The translations under genes were made by a program, and so were the position numbers. The notes under the pieces are model-generated. The model was not told the DNA's origin. It saw nothing but the letters and a program-made list of their open reading frames with translations, and did not search any database. Of a stretch of 5,483 nucleotides of DNA, positions 1-5,280 are shown one piece after another. The number at the start of each line of letters is the position of its first letter. Position 1 is the stretch's first letter. Origin of the DNA: Bacillota bacterium (GTDB lineage Bacteria > Bacillota > Clostridia > Christensenellales > CAG-138); NCBI GenBank assembly GCA_023393045.1, contig JAEWMV010000227.1, positions 1 through 5,483 of the forward strand, written 5' to 3'.

Positions 1-47
1 ATGTAGTCGAGTACAGATTGCAGCGTTTGACTGTGATTCAAATCCAT
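1..47 (-). CDS. N-terminal fragment of an unidentified protein, cut by the left edge
   Basis: Only 15 codons are visible, reading MDLNHSQTLQSVLDY from an ATG at 47-45. The reason to call a gene is the Shine-Dalgarno sequence AAAGAGG at 56-50, which continues as TGAT and so matches the 16S rRNA tail over about 10 of 11 positions. A promoter-like TATAAT lies about 20 bases further upstream. Three start codons share the frame: GTG at 50-48, ATG at 47-45 and TTG at 41-39. The TTG has the best spacing from GAGG (8 bases), while the ATG is only 2 bases away, so the true start may be 41. The gene lies downstream of parB in the same direction, but behind a terminator and with its own promoter, so it is probably a separate transcription unit. 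The fragment vaguely resembles the start of AraC-type regulators, but it is too short for a functional call. Confidence 0.55.
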   Translation of the reverse strand, partial: MDLNHSQTLQSVLDY

Positions 48-72
48 CACCTCTTTCCCGTACGGTACTTTT

Positions 73-101
73 ATTATAACGCCGCAAAAGGCGCCCGCTT
101 A
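73..101 (-). promoter_or_regulatory. Probable promoter for the left-edge gene
   Basis: On the minus strand a perfect TATAAT -10 box lies at 78-73. At 17 bases spacing the -35 position (101-96) reads TAAGCG, a poor match to TTGACA, and there is no TG extension before the -10. The box sits between the parB terminator and a strong ribosome binding site at 56-50, which fits a promoter with a short leader. The call rests on the -10 and the position; the weak -35 suggests low strength or activator dependence. Confidence 0.45.
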
Positions 102-144
102 TCCTGAATTGCGCTGTTTCGCGCGGATTGCGGGCATATCGCGC

Positions 145-178
145 AAAAGCGGCGGGGCCTTTGCCCCCGCCGCTTTTT
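145..178 (-). terminator. Intrinsic terminator downstream of parB, probably bidirectional
   Basis: Positions 148-157 (AGCGGCGGGG) pair perfectly with 165-174, giving a 10-bp, almost all G-C stem with a 7-base loop. The flanking A run (145-148) and T run (174-178) extend the pairing. Read leftward, the hairpin follows the parB stop codon by about 57 bases and ends in TTTT before a GC-rich stretch. Read rightward, the U tract is better (TTTTT followed by pyrimidine-rich sequence). It should end the GNAT-parA-parB transcript and could also block rightward antisense transcription into parB. Confidence 0.8.
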
Positions 179-234
179 CCTGTTCTCTTATATCGACGCC
201 GTTTTGCCGCGCGGCTTTTATATGGTCGTTTGCC

Positions 235-1113
235 TTATTTTTCCGACCCCTGTATCAATATCTCATAAAGCCATTCGAGGTTTTCCTTTGTGTAATACTC
301 GATGGTGATCTTGCCGCGCTTTTCCGTACCTTCAATGGAAACCTTGGTGCCAAGCTGCTCGCGCAGCTTCTCCTCGGCGGCGTGCATGTCGGTGGTCTGC
401 TTCGGGCGCTTGGCGGGTTTATCCTCCTTTGCGTGGGGGTAAAGCTCCGCGTTTTGTATCGTCGCGGCCCTGTTTTCCACTTCGCGCACGGACCAGCCGT
501 ACTTCACCGCGTCCCCGGCGAGCGCGTCCTGCTTCTTTGCGTCCTTCAAGCCCGCGATGGCGCGCGCGTGGCCGGAGGAAAGCTCCCCTTCCCGCACGAG
601 CTTCTGCACGCCCTCGGGCAAATTCAAAAGCCGCAGCGAATTGGCGATGACGGGGCGGCTTTTGCCAAGCCGCTGGGACACTTCCTCCTGCGTGAGGTCA
701 TGCTGGAGCATCAAAAAGCGTATGGCCGCCGCCTCCTCGATGGGGTTGAGGTTCTCGCGCTGAAGGTTTTCCACCAGCGCCACCTCGTGCACCTCGGCCT
801 CGTCGAAATCCTTCACGATGACGGGCACTTTCGTGAGCCCCGCAAGCCTTGCCGCGCGGTAGCGCCGCTCGCCCGCGACGATGCTGTAGCGCTCGCCCGC
901 CCTTCGCACAATGATCGGCTGCACCATGCCGTGCCGCTCTATGCTCGAGGCAAGCTCTTTCAAACGCTCTTCGTCAAAGGTCTTGCGCGGCTGCTCGGTG
1001 TTGGTGTCGAGCAGGTAGATGTCCGCCTGCACCACGTTTTCCGGCGGCGCGGCGGAAAAATCCCCCAAAAGCGCGTCCAGACCGCGGCCCAATCCCTTCC
1101 TGTTCGCCGCCAT
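235..1113 (-). CDS. parB: Chromosome-partitioning protein ParB (Spo0J), parS-binding CTPase
   Basis: ParB binds parS DNA, loads as a CTP-dependent clamp, spreads along the chromosome and recruits condensin while stimulating ParA ATPase activity. The 292-residue protein has the typical chromosomal layout. It has an N-terminal ParA-contacting tail with KGLGRGLDALLGD (residues 6-18). The ParB/Srx nucleotide domain follows with QPRKTF (41-46), GERRYRAA (81-88) and ENLQRENLNP (115-124), the CTP-binding motifs. A helix-turn-helix for parS recognition covers about 140-162. A charged linker leads to a C-terminal dimerisation domain from about 245. The start is taken as ATG 1113-1111, 8 bases from GGAGGG at 1127-1122; a GTG one codon upstream (1116) is only 5 bases away. 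The ATG shares one base with the parA stop (TGATG), indicating translational coupling. Adjacency to parA and the N-terminal motif favour ParB over its paralogue Noc. No key residue seems to be missing. Confidence 0.97.
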   Translation of the reverse strand: MAANRKGLGRGLDALLGDFSAAPPENVVQADIYLLDTNTEQPRKTFDEERLKELASSIERHGMVQPIIVRRAGERYSIVAGERRYRAARLAGLTKVPVIVKDFDEAEVHEVALVENLQRENLNPIEEAAAIRFLMLQHDLTQEEVSQRLGKSRPVIANSLRLLNLPEGVQKLVREGELSSGHARAIAGLKDAKKQDALAGDAVKYGWSVREVENRAATIQNAELYPHAKEDKPAKRPKQTTDMHAAEEKLREQLGTKVSIEGTEKRGKITIEYYTKENLEWLYEILIQGSEK

Positions 1114-1886
1114 CACGCCTGCCCTCCGGCGTTTGCAATGACCTCGTCCGCAAGCGCGCGGTACGCCTTTGCGCCAACGCTGCGCGGGTCGTATTTGTTG
1201 ATGGGCAGGCCGAAGCTTGGCGCCTCGCCAAGGCGGATGGAGCGCGGGATGATGGTCCTGTAGACCTTATTCTTAAAGAACTTCTTCACCTCGACCACCA
1301 CCTGCTCGGATAAATTGGTGCGCGCGTCGAACATGGTCAAAACCACGCCCTCCACGTCGAGCACAGGATTCAAATGCGTGCGCACGAGCTTCACCGTGTT
1401 CATCAGGTCGGAAAGACCCTCGAGCGCATAGTATTCGCACTGTATGGGCGCAAGCAGCGTGTCCGCCGCCGTGAGCGCGTTCACGGTGAGAAGCCCCAGC
1501 GAAGGCGGGCAGTCGATGAAGATGAAATCGTACTCGTCCCGTATGGGCGCGAGGGCGCGCTTTAAGACCGTCTCGCGTGAAAGCGTGCTCACAAGCTCCA
1601 CCTCCGCACCGGAAAGCTCCTTTCTTGCCGGGAGCAGGTCGAGATTTTCCACCACCGTGGGCACGAGGGCCTCCTTCGCGGATACGCCGTTTATGAGCAC
1701 ATCGTAAATGCTATGCTCCGGCGCGTCCTTGTCCACGCCCACGCCCGAGGTGGAGTTGCCCTGGGGGTCTATGTCCACGCAAAGCACCCTTTTGCCCGCC
1801 TCCGCGATGCAGGCGGAAAGGTTCACGGTGGTGGTCGTCTTGCCCACGCCGCCCTTCTGGTTGGCTACGGCGATTACCTTGCCCAT
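1113..1886 (-). CDS. parA: Chromosome-partitioning ATPase ParA (Soj)
   Basis: ParA is a deviant Walker-type ATPase. Its ATP-bound dimer coats DNA nonspecifically and is released by ParB, which drives origin segregation; in Bacillus the homologue Soj also modulates DnaA. The 257-residue protein has the deviant Walker A KGGVGKTT at 11-18 with the signature lysine K11, the Walker A' DIDPQGN at 38-44, and the Walker B strand FIFIDCPPS at 121-129. The conserved PRSIRLGEAPSFG segment lies near the C terminus. It lacks the N-terminal helix-turn-helix extension of plasmid type Ia ParAs, so it is the short chromosomal type. The start ATG 1886-1884 has GGAGG at 1897-1893 with 6 bases spacing. It begins 13 bases after the GNAT stop, and its own stop overlaps the parB start, so the three genes should share one transcript. 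MinD was considered but is excluded by parB linkage and motif pattern. Confidence 0.97.
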   Translation of the reverse strand: MGKVIAVANQKGGVGKTTTTVNLSACIAEAGKRVLCVDIDPQGNSTSGVGVDKDAPEHSIYDVLINGVSAKEALVPTVVENLDLLPARKELSGAEVELVSTLSRETVLKRALAPIRDEYDFIFIDCPPSLGLLTVNALTAADTLLAPIQCEYYALEGLSDLMNTVKLVRTHLNPVLDVEGVVLTMFDARTNLSEQVVVEVKKFFKNKVYRTIIPRSIRLGEAPSFGLPINKYDPRSVGAKAYRALADEVIANAGGQA

Positions 1887-1899
1887 GCTTTTCCTCCGT

Positions 1900-2433
1900 T
1901 TACAGATAGAGATCCATCATGATCTCGTCGTGATATTTTCCGTTTACGCAGAACCTGTTTTTATGCCTGCCGACCTCCACGAAGCCGAACTTCTTATAAA
2001 GCGCCTGCGCCCTCAAGTTGTCCGCGTATACGCCAAGCTCAATGGTTTGGGCCCCGCGCTCGCGCGCGATGGAAATCAGCGTTTCCATGATGGCGCTGCC
2101 CACGCCGATGCCCCAGAACTTTTTCTGTGATGCCACGGCGATCTCGGCGACATGGGTAAGGCGCTTGCGGCCGTAGAACGAAATGTTGCAGGAGCAGGCG
2201 ACCTCGCCGTCTATCCTGCCCGCGAAAAACGCGTCGCGCTCCGCCGCTTTGAAGCGCTCCAGCGCCTCCGCCTCCTGCTGCACCGTGTAGGGCAACCCGT
2301 TTGCGTCGAAGAGCAAAAAGTCCGTTTCCCCGCCCACGATCTTCAAATAGTCCAGCATTTCCGCGGCGTCCTCCGCCCCCGGCTGGTAAAGGCGCAGCCT
2401 GCGCCCGTCCTTTAGCGTAAATTCGCGCTCCAT
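1900..2433 (-). CDS. GNAT-family N-acetyltransferase, first gene of the par operon
   Basis: This is a 177-residue acetyl-CoA-dependent acyltransferase of the GNAT fold; its substrate cannot be read from the sequence. The acetyl-CoA pyrophosphate-binding motif A is at about 97-112, EIAVASQKKFWGIGVG, a variant of the Q/RxxGxG/A loop with lysine at the first position (KFWGIG). It is followed by the helix AIMETLISIARERG. Motif B is the C-terminal ADNLRAQALYKKFGFVEVG (137-155), with the usual Asn and Tyr. The ATG at 2433-2431 is preferred because GGAGG lies 4 bases upstream (2442-2438) and the longer frame up to 2490 would run across the promoter -10 at 2467-2462. The gene lies 13 bases before parA and is the promoter-proximal member of the operon. 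Whether it acts on segregation proteins or is an unrelated passenger is unknown. Confidence 0.9.
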   Translation of the reverse strand: MEREFTLKDGRRLRLYQPGAEDAAEMLDYLKIVGGETDFLLFDANGLPYTVQQEAEALERFKAAERDAFFAGRIDGEVACSCNISFYGRKRLTHVAEIAVASQKKFWGIGVGSAIMETLISIARERGAQTIELGVYADNLRAQALYKKFGFVEVGRHKNRFCVNGKYHDEIMMDLYL

Positions 2434-2461
2434 ATTGCCTCCGTTTGTCATTTCCTGTGTC

Positions 2462-2490
2462 ATTATACTGTATGGGGGAGGCAAACACAA
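2462..2490 (-). promoter_or_regulatory. Promoter of the GNAT-parA-parB operon
   Basis: On the minus strand a perfect TATAAT -10 box at 2467-2462 is preceded, at exactly 17 bases spacing, by TTGTGT at 2490-2485, which matches the first three bases of the TTGACA -35 consensus. Predicted initiation near 2455 leaves a leader of about 20 bases before the GNAT ATG, containing its GGAGG. The first parS-like site ends at its promoter-proximal side only 5 bases upstream of the -35. ParB bound or spreading there would touch RNA polymerase, so autoregulation is plausible (inference). Confidence 0.75.
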
Positions 2491-2495
2491 TGCAT

Positions 2496-2511
2496 TGTTT
2501 CACATGGAACA
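2496..2511. promoter_or_regulatory. parS site 1, ParB-binding 16-mer nearest the promoter
   Basis: The 16-mer TGTTTCACATGGAACA matches the canonical bacterial parS TGTTTCACGTGAAACA at 14 of 16 positions (differences at positions 9 and 12). It is the nearest of three such sites to the par operon promoter. With its flank it shares the 15-mer GCATTGTTTCACATG with site 2, exactly 40 bases away. Confidence 0.9.
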
Positions 2512-2535
2512 ACCCGCAAGCGCTCCCGCGCGCAT

Positions 2536-2551
2536 TGTTTCACATGAAACA
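2536..2551. promoter_or_regulatory. parS site 2, closest to consensus
   Basis: TGTTTCACATGAAACA matches canonical parS at 15 of 16 positions. The only change is A for G at position 9, which breaks the palindrome at its centre. It is probably the strongest ParB nucleation site of the three, judged only by similarity to the consensus. Confidence 0.93.
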
Positions 2552-2570
2552 TCAGGAGCGGCCGCCGCTC

Positions 2571-2586
2571 TGTTTCATGTGGAACA
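2571..2586. promoter_or_regulatory. parS site 3, in inverted orientation
   Basis: TGTTTCATGTGGAACA matches canonical parS at 14 of 16 positions. On the opposite strand it reads TGTTCCACATGAAACA, so it has the same CACATG core as sites 1 and 2 but points the other way. It starts 35 bases from the start of site 2 and lies 28 bases from the jag terminator hairpin (2619-2640). Confidence 0.88.
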
Positions 2587-2609
2587 TTCCATCGAATGCG
2601 CCCCGCTTC

Positions 2610-2640
2610 AAACAAAAAGGACGCCGTTTTCGCGGCGTCC
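2610..2640 (-). terminator. Intrinsic terminator of the rpmH/rnpA-to-jag cluster
   Basis: Positions 2619-2626 (GGACGCCG) pair perfectly with 2633-2640 across a 6-base loop. On the minus strand the stem is followed at once by TTTTTGTTTG, a good U tract. It starts 18 bases after the jag stop codon. It should insulate the jag transcript from the par operon promoter about 120 bases further on. Confidence 0.9.
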
Positions 2641-2658
2641 TCAGCGATACTTCTGCGT

Positions 2659-3600
2659 TTATTCCTTCGCCTGCTCGGCCCTGTCCTCACGGCCTTTGAG
2701 GGCGATGACCACGCGGCGGTTGGGCTCCTCGCCCTCGCTGTAGGTGGTGACGTAAGGGTGGTTCTGCAGCGTGGCGTGCAGCACGCGCCGCTCGTAGGGA
2801 TTCATGGGTTCGAGCGTGCGGGGTCTTCCGCTTGAGCGCACCTGCGAGGCCACCTTGCGCGCGAGGCGCACGAGGGTCTCCTCCCGCTTGTCGCGATACC
2901 CTTCCGTATCGATGGTCACGCGCGTATAGCCCGTTTCCTTGCGCGCGCGGTTGACGTGGAGGGAGGAAAGGTACTGTATGGCGTCGAGCGTTTCTCCCCT
3001 ATGGCCGATCAAAATGCCCATGGAGGCGCTGTCTATGCGAAGGCGTATCCCCGCTTCGGAAACATTGGCGAGCACTTTTCCCTCTATGCCCATGCGCTGG
3101 AGCATTCCGGAAAGGAAGTCCGCCGCGGCGTTACCCTCGGCCGCCTCCGCCGAGTAGTCGATCTGCGGCTTAGGGGGCATGGGGGGATAATCCTCGCGGC
3201 GCGGGGGACGGTTGTTGTCTCTGCGCGCGTTATCGCGATTGTCGCGGCCGACCCTGCCGCCATCGCTGTGGCTCTGCTGCGGCCTTTGCCCCTGCGCTCT
3301 GGCGGGCCTCGCCTCGTCCCGCCGCGGGCGCTGCGGCCTGTCGCCCCTCTCGCTTCTCGGCCCGCTGCGGCGGCCCTCGCGCATGCGCTCCGCGTCGGTA
3401 AGGTATTCGGGTATCACGATCTGCTCCGGCTCGCGCTCGATGAGCCGCACCACGGCGGGCTTCGCGCCGATGCCGAACACGCCCTTGGTCTCGTGCTGCA
3501 CAATGTCGATTTCGACCTCGTCTATGGAAAGGTCAAGTTCGTGCAGGCCGTTGAATATCGCTTCGTCTATGGTTTTGCCTGTCGCCTCAAGCGTTCTCAT
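2659..3600 (-). CDS. jag: Jag/KhpB (EloR) RNA-binding protein with Jag-N, KH and R3H domains
   Basis: Jag (KhpB/EloR) is a cytoplasmic RNA-binding protein that in Gram-positives partners with KhpA and influences cell elongation and division; its gene usually follows yidC. The 313 residues show an N-terminal Jag-N domain (about 1-55, with KGVFGIG at 39-45) and a KH domain from about 158 with the GxxG loop GHRG at 199-202. An R3H domain follows with the RxxxH signature at 271-275. Between Jag-N and KH lies a low-complexity linker of about 100 residues with 21 arginines between 72 and 136 and a proline-rich end, making the protein much longer than the roughly 208-residue B. subtilis homologue. 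The ATG at 3600-3598 overlaps the yidC stop by 4 bases (ATGA) and has AGGAGG at 3616-3611, so it is both coupled and well initiated. Confidence 0.96.
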   Translation of the reverse strand: MRTLEATGKTIDEAIFNGLHELDLSIDEVEIDIVQHETKGVFGIGAKPAVVRLIEREPEQIVIPEYLTDAERMREGRRSGPRSERGDRPQRPRRDEARPARAQGQRPQQSHSDGGRVGRDNRDNARRDNNRPPRREDYPPMPPKPQIDYSAEAAEGNAAADFLSGMLQRMGIEGKVLANVSEAGIRLRIDSASMGILIGHRGETLDAIQYLSSLHVNRARKETGYTRVTIDTEGYRDKREETLVRLARKVASQVRSSGRPRTLEPMNPYERRVLHATLQNHPYVTTYSEGEEPNRRVVIALKGREDRAEQAKE

Positions 3601-4580
3601 TTATGTGTTTCCTCCTGCACCGCCGCAACGCGCGGATATTTTTTGTTGAGTATGATGTTGATGATAATCATCAGCAAGCTGCTAAACGTCCAGTATATGG
3701 CGAAGGCGGCGTTGTTGGAAAGGCAGAAGATGAAGCTCATCACGGGGAACATATAGTTCATCCATTTGGTGGACTTCGCCGTCTGGTCGTTCGCGGCCGT
3801 CTGCGGCGTATTTTTCTGCATCAGCCATGCCGAAAGGAAGTTCGAGCCGCCCGCGAACACGGACATCAAAAACCATCCGTTATTATATCCGGCATGGACG
3901 TCCTTAAATACCTGCATCGCATTGTTGAAGGCCGCCACGGAGGCTTCCGTATTGATAATCTGATAGCCGACGGCCCCGCCGGATACGGATTTGAGCGCGA
4001 TGCCCAATTCCACCAGCTTTTCCCATACGCCCGGCGTGTTGTGGAGGTAGAGCAGCTTGGAAAGCTCGGGCGTCGCAAGGAATGTCGCGCCCTCCACGAT
4101 AGTGGGCATCAGCCCGTTGTCCGGCTGCCAGATGTTGTTGATCCACAGGAATTTAAAGGACTGGAAAAGCTCCATGGCGTTTTCGTCCACGAGAAGGCGC
4201 AGCGTCATCTCATAGCCCCAGTAACGGAACGCCGCGATAAAGCCGAAGAAGAGCGGCATCGTGATAATCAGCGGCAGGCAGCTGCCCCACATGCTCACCC
4301 CGCGCTCCTTCATGAGCTTGCTCTGCTCCGCCTGCGCGCGCCTGGGGTCATTCGCGTACTTCTTCTGGATTTTCTGCAGCTCGGGCTGTATGCGCGCCAT
4401 GTCCGCGGAGGACTGGCGCGTTTTGATGTCGGAAAACACGGTGGCGAGCTTCAATGCCATCGTGCAGATCAGAATGGTTAAAACGATGCTCCCGAATTCG
4501 CCGGGCAATATGTTCACCGTCAGGTCATACACCCAGCGCAGCAGCAAAAGAAACAGGTTGTTTAAAGGATGGCCGGTCAC
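3597..4580 (-). CDS. yidC: YidC/Oxa1 membrane protein insertase with an enlarged central loop
   Basis: YidC inserts and folds proteins in the cytoplasmic membrane, alone or with SecYEG. The 327-residue protein has a first membrane segment at about 29-49 and the charged coiled-coil-like cytoplasmic hairpin at about 51-95 (IQPELQKIQKKY at 64-75). A second segment is at about 100-118 (LPLIITMPLFFGF). Further segments lie near 236-254, 275-290 and 291-311 (FAIYWTFSS). K44 in the first segment aligns with the conserved groove arginine of Bacillus homologues, so the positive charge is kept as lysine. Two points are unusual: about 75 extra residues (roughly 156-232) between FLWINNIW and the third segment, and no N-terminal lipobox cysteine. 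The start is GTG 4580-4578 with AGGAAAG at 4599-4593, 12 bases away. The gene lies 18 bases after yidD and overlaps jag by 4 bases. Confidence 0.96.
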   Translation of the reverse strand: MTGHPLNNLFLLLLRWVYDLTVNILPGEFGSIVLTILICTMALKLATVFSDIKTRQSSADMARIQPELQKIQKKYANDPRRAQAEQSKLMKERGVSMWGSCLPLIITMPLFFGFIAAFRYWGYEMTLRLLVDENAMELFQSFKFLWINNIWQPDNGLMPTIVEGATFLATPELSKLLYLHNTPGVWEKLVELGIALKSVSGGAVGYQIINTEASVAAFNNAMQVFKDVHAGYNNGWFLMSVFAGGSNFLSAWLMQKNTPQTAANDQTAKSTKWMNYMFPVMSFIFCLSNNAAFAIYWTFSSLLMIIINIILNKKYPRVAAVQEETHK

Positions 4581-4598
4581 CTTTGTTTCCCACTTTCC

Positions 4599-4853
4599 TC
4601 AATTATTGTATAAGGTCTTTTTACTCCGCGGCACGGGCCAAACTTCGGGCACGGGATCATAGCCGCCGCGGGAGAAGGGATTGCAGCGCAAAACGCGCCA
4701 TAAACTAAGCAAGCCGCCCTTCCACGCGCCGTGCTTCTCCAGCGCCTCAAGGGCGTAGGTCGAGCAGGTCGGGGTATAGCGGCAGCATGGCGCGTGCTTC
4801 GGCGATATCCAGGTGCGATAACCGCGGATAAGGTAGAGCAAAAAGCGCTTCAC
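4599..4853 (-). CDS. yidD: YidD, membrane protein insertion efficiency factor
   Basis: YidD is a small membrane-associated protein (DUF37/haemolytic-domain family) that assists YidC-dependent insertion. At 84 residues it has the usual family size. It starts with a basic amphipathic stretch (MKRFLLYLIRGYRTWISP). The cysteine-rich core CCRYTPTCSTYA follows (C23, C24, C30), then WRVLRCNPFSRGGYDPVP (52-69, C57), which are the family signatures. The GTG start at 4853-4851 overlaps the rnpA stop by 4 bases (GTGA). The nearest purine-rich element, AAGGA, is about 12 bases upstream inside rnpA, so translation is probably coupled. It lies between rnpA and yidC, the standard position. Confidence 0.96.
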   Translation of the reverse strand: MKRFLLYLIRGYRTWISPKHAPCCRYTPTCSTYALEALEKHGAWKGGLLSLWRVLRCNPFSRGGYDPVPEVWPVPRSKKTLYNN

Positions 4854-5203
4854 AGTCGCATGTCTTCCTTTTTAAGCAGGTCGGCGCGGCGCAAAAGGCT
4901 TGTGACCGCGTCCTGTAGGGAGGTGAACTTGGCATCCACAACCGGCTCTCTGGCAATGAAGATGAGGTCGTATCCGTCTTTCACGCGCGGCATCACAGGG
5001 GCAAAAGATTCCCTCAACCGGCGTTTGACGCGATTGCGGACGACGCTGTTGCCGAGTTTTTTGCTTGCGGAAAATCCAACGTGCACTCCCGTTCCCCGGG
5101 CCTTCGCGTAGATGAGGACCAAAAACGGGTTCGCCTTGGATTTCCCCTTGCGGTATACGTGGCGGAAATCCTTGTTCCGCTTCAATGAATAACAGCGTTT
5201 CAC
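4850..5203 (-). CDS. rnpA: RNase P protein component (C5 protein)
   Basis: RnpA is the basic protein subunit that binds the RNase P RNA and helps it bind precursor tRNA during 5'-leader removal. The 117-residue length is normal. The N terminus YSLKRNKDFRHVYRKGKS (5-22) holds the conserved leader-binding residues, including F13 and the Arg/Lys cluster. VGFSASKKLGNSVVRNRVKRRLRE (42-65 as a block, with GNSVVRNRVKRR at 51-62) is the RNR signature. The GTG start at 5203-5201 is forced by an in-frame TGA five codons upstream and no other start codon between. The ribosome binding signal is poor: only AAGG abuts the start. The 152-base gap to rpmH contains inverted repeats; the 3' end overlaps yidD. 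Confidence 0.97.
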   Translation of the reverse strand: MKRCYSLKRNKDFRHVYRKGKSKANPFLVLIYAKARGTGVHVGFSASKKLGNSVVRNRVKRRLRESFAPVMPRVKDGYDLIFIAREPVVDAKFTSLQDAVTSLLRRADLLKKEDMRL

Positions 5204-5237
5204 CTTGTTTACGATTCAAAGAACGTTTTGTCGTTTG

Positions 5238-5261
5238 TCCCGCACGGATACGATGGCGGGA
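5238..5261. repeat. Short inverted repeat in the rpmH-rnpA spacer
   Basis: TCCCGC at 5238-5243 pairs with GCGGGA at 5256-5261 across a 12-base loop, about 35 bases before the rnpA start. There is no T run on either side, so it is not an intrinsic terminator. It may fold in the rnpA leader; the stem is only 6 bp, so chance is possible. Confidence 0.4.
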
Positions 5262-5280
5262 TATGCTTTCTTTGCTTTCC

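Noticed and set aside
205..214. GCCGCGCGGC flanked by T runs as a second terminator after parB
   Set aside because: The palindrome leaves no workable loop (2 bases) and the stem is only 4 bp. The hairpin at 145-178 is the better terminator.
235..1113. The ParB-like protein as the nucleoid occlusion factor Noc
   Set aside because: It directly follows parA, has the N-terminal KGLGRGLDALLGD motif that contacts ParA, and parS rather than Noc-type sites lie nearby.
109..1263. A 384-codon open frame on the plus strand opposite parB and the end of parA
   Set aside because: It is antisense to two clearly recognised genes, has no ribosome binding site or family motif, and its arginine/leucine/alanine-rich composition is what GC-rich codons give on the opposite strand.
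2434..2490. N-terminal extension of the GNAT protein by 19 residues to an upstream ATG
   Set aside because: The extension covers the TATAAT box and lies mostly upstream of the predicted transcription start, while the ATG at 2433 has its own GGAGG.
2463..2690. A 75-codon minus-strand frame crossing the parS region, containing MFHVKQ
   Set aside because: MFHVKQ-like peptides are just the translation of parS sequences. The frame also runs over the jag terminator and jag 3' end, so it is not a gene.
2956..3756. A 266-codon plus-strand frame opposite jag
   Set aside because: It is antisense to the Jag KH and R3H coding regions and the arginine-rich linker, with no recognisable domain.
4605..4610. 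TACAAT on the minus strand just upstream of yidC as a possible internal promoter
   Set aside because: The position at 17-base spacing has no acceptable -35 (TGCCGC), and the AT-rich stretch is simply the end of yidD plus the short gap. It cannot be excluded, but it is not supported.
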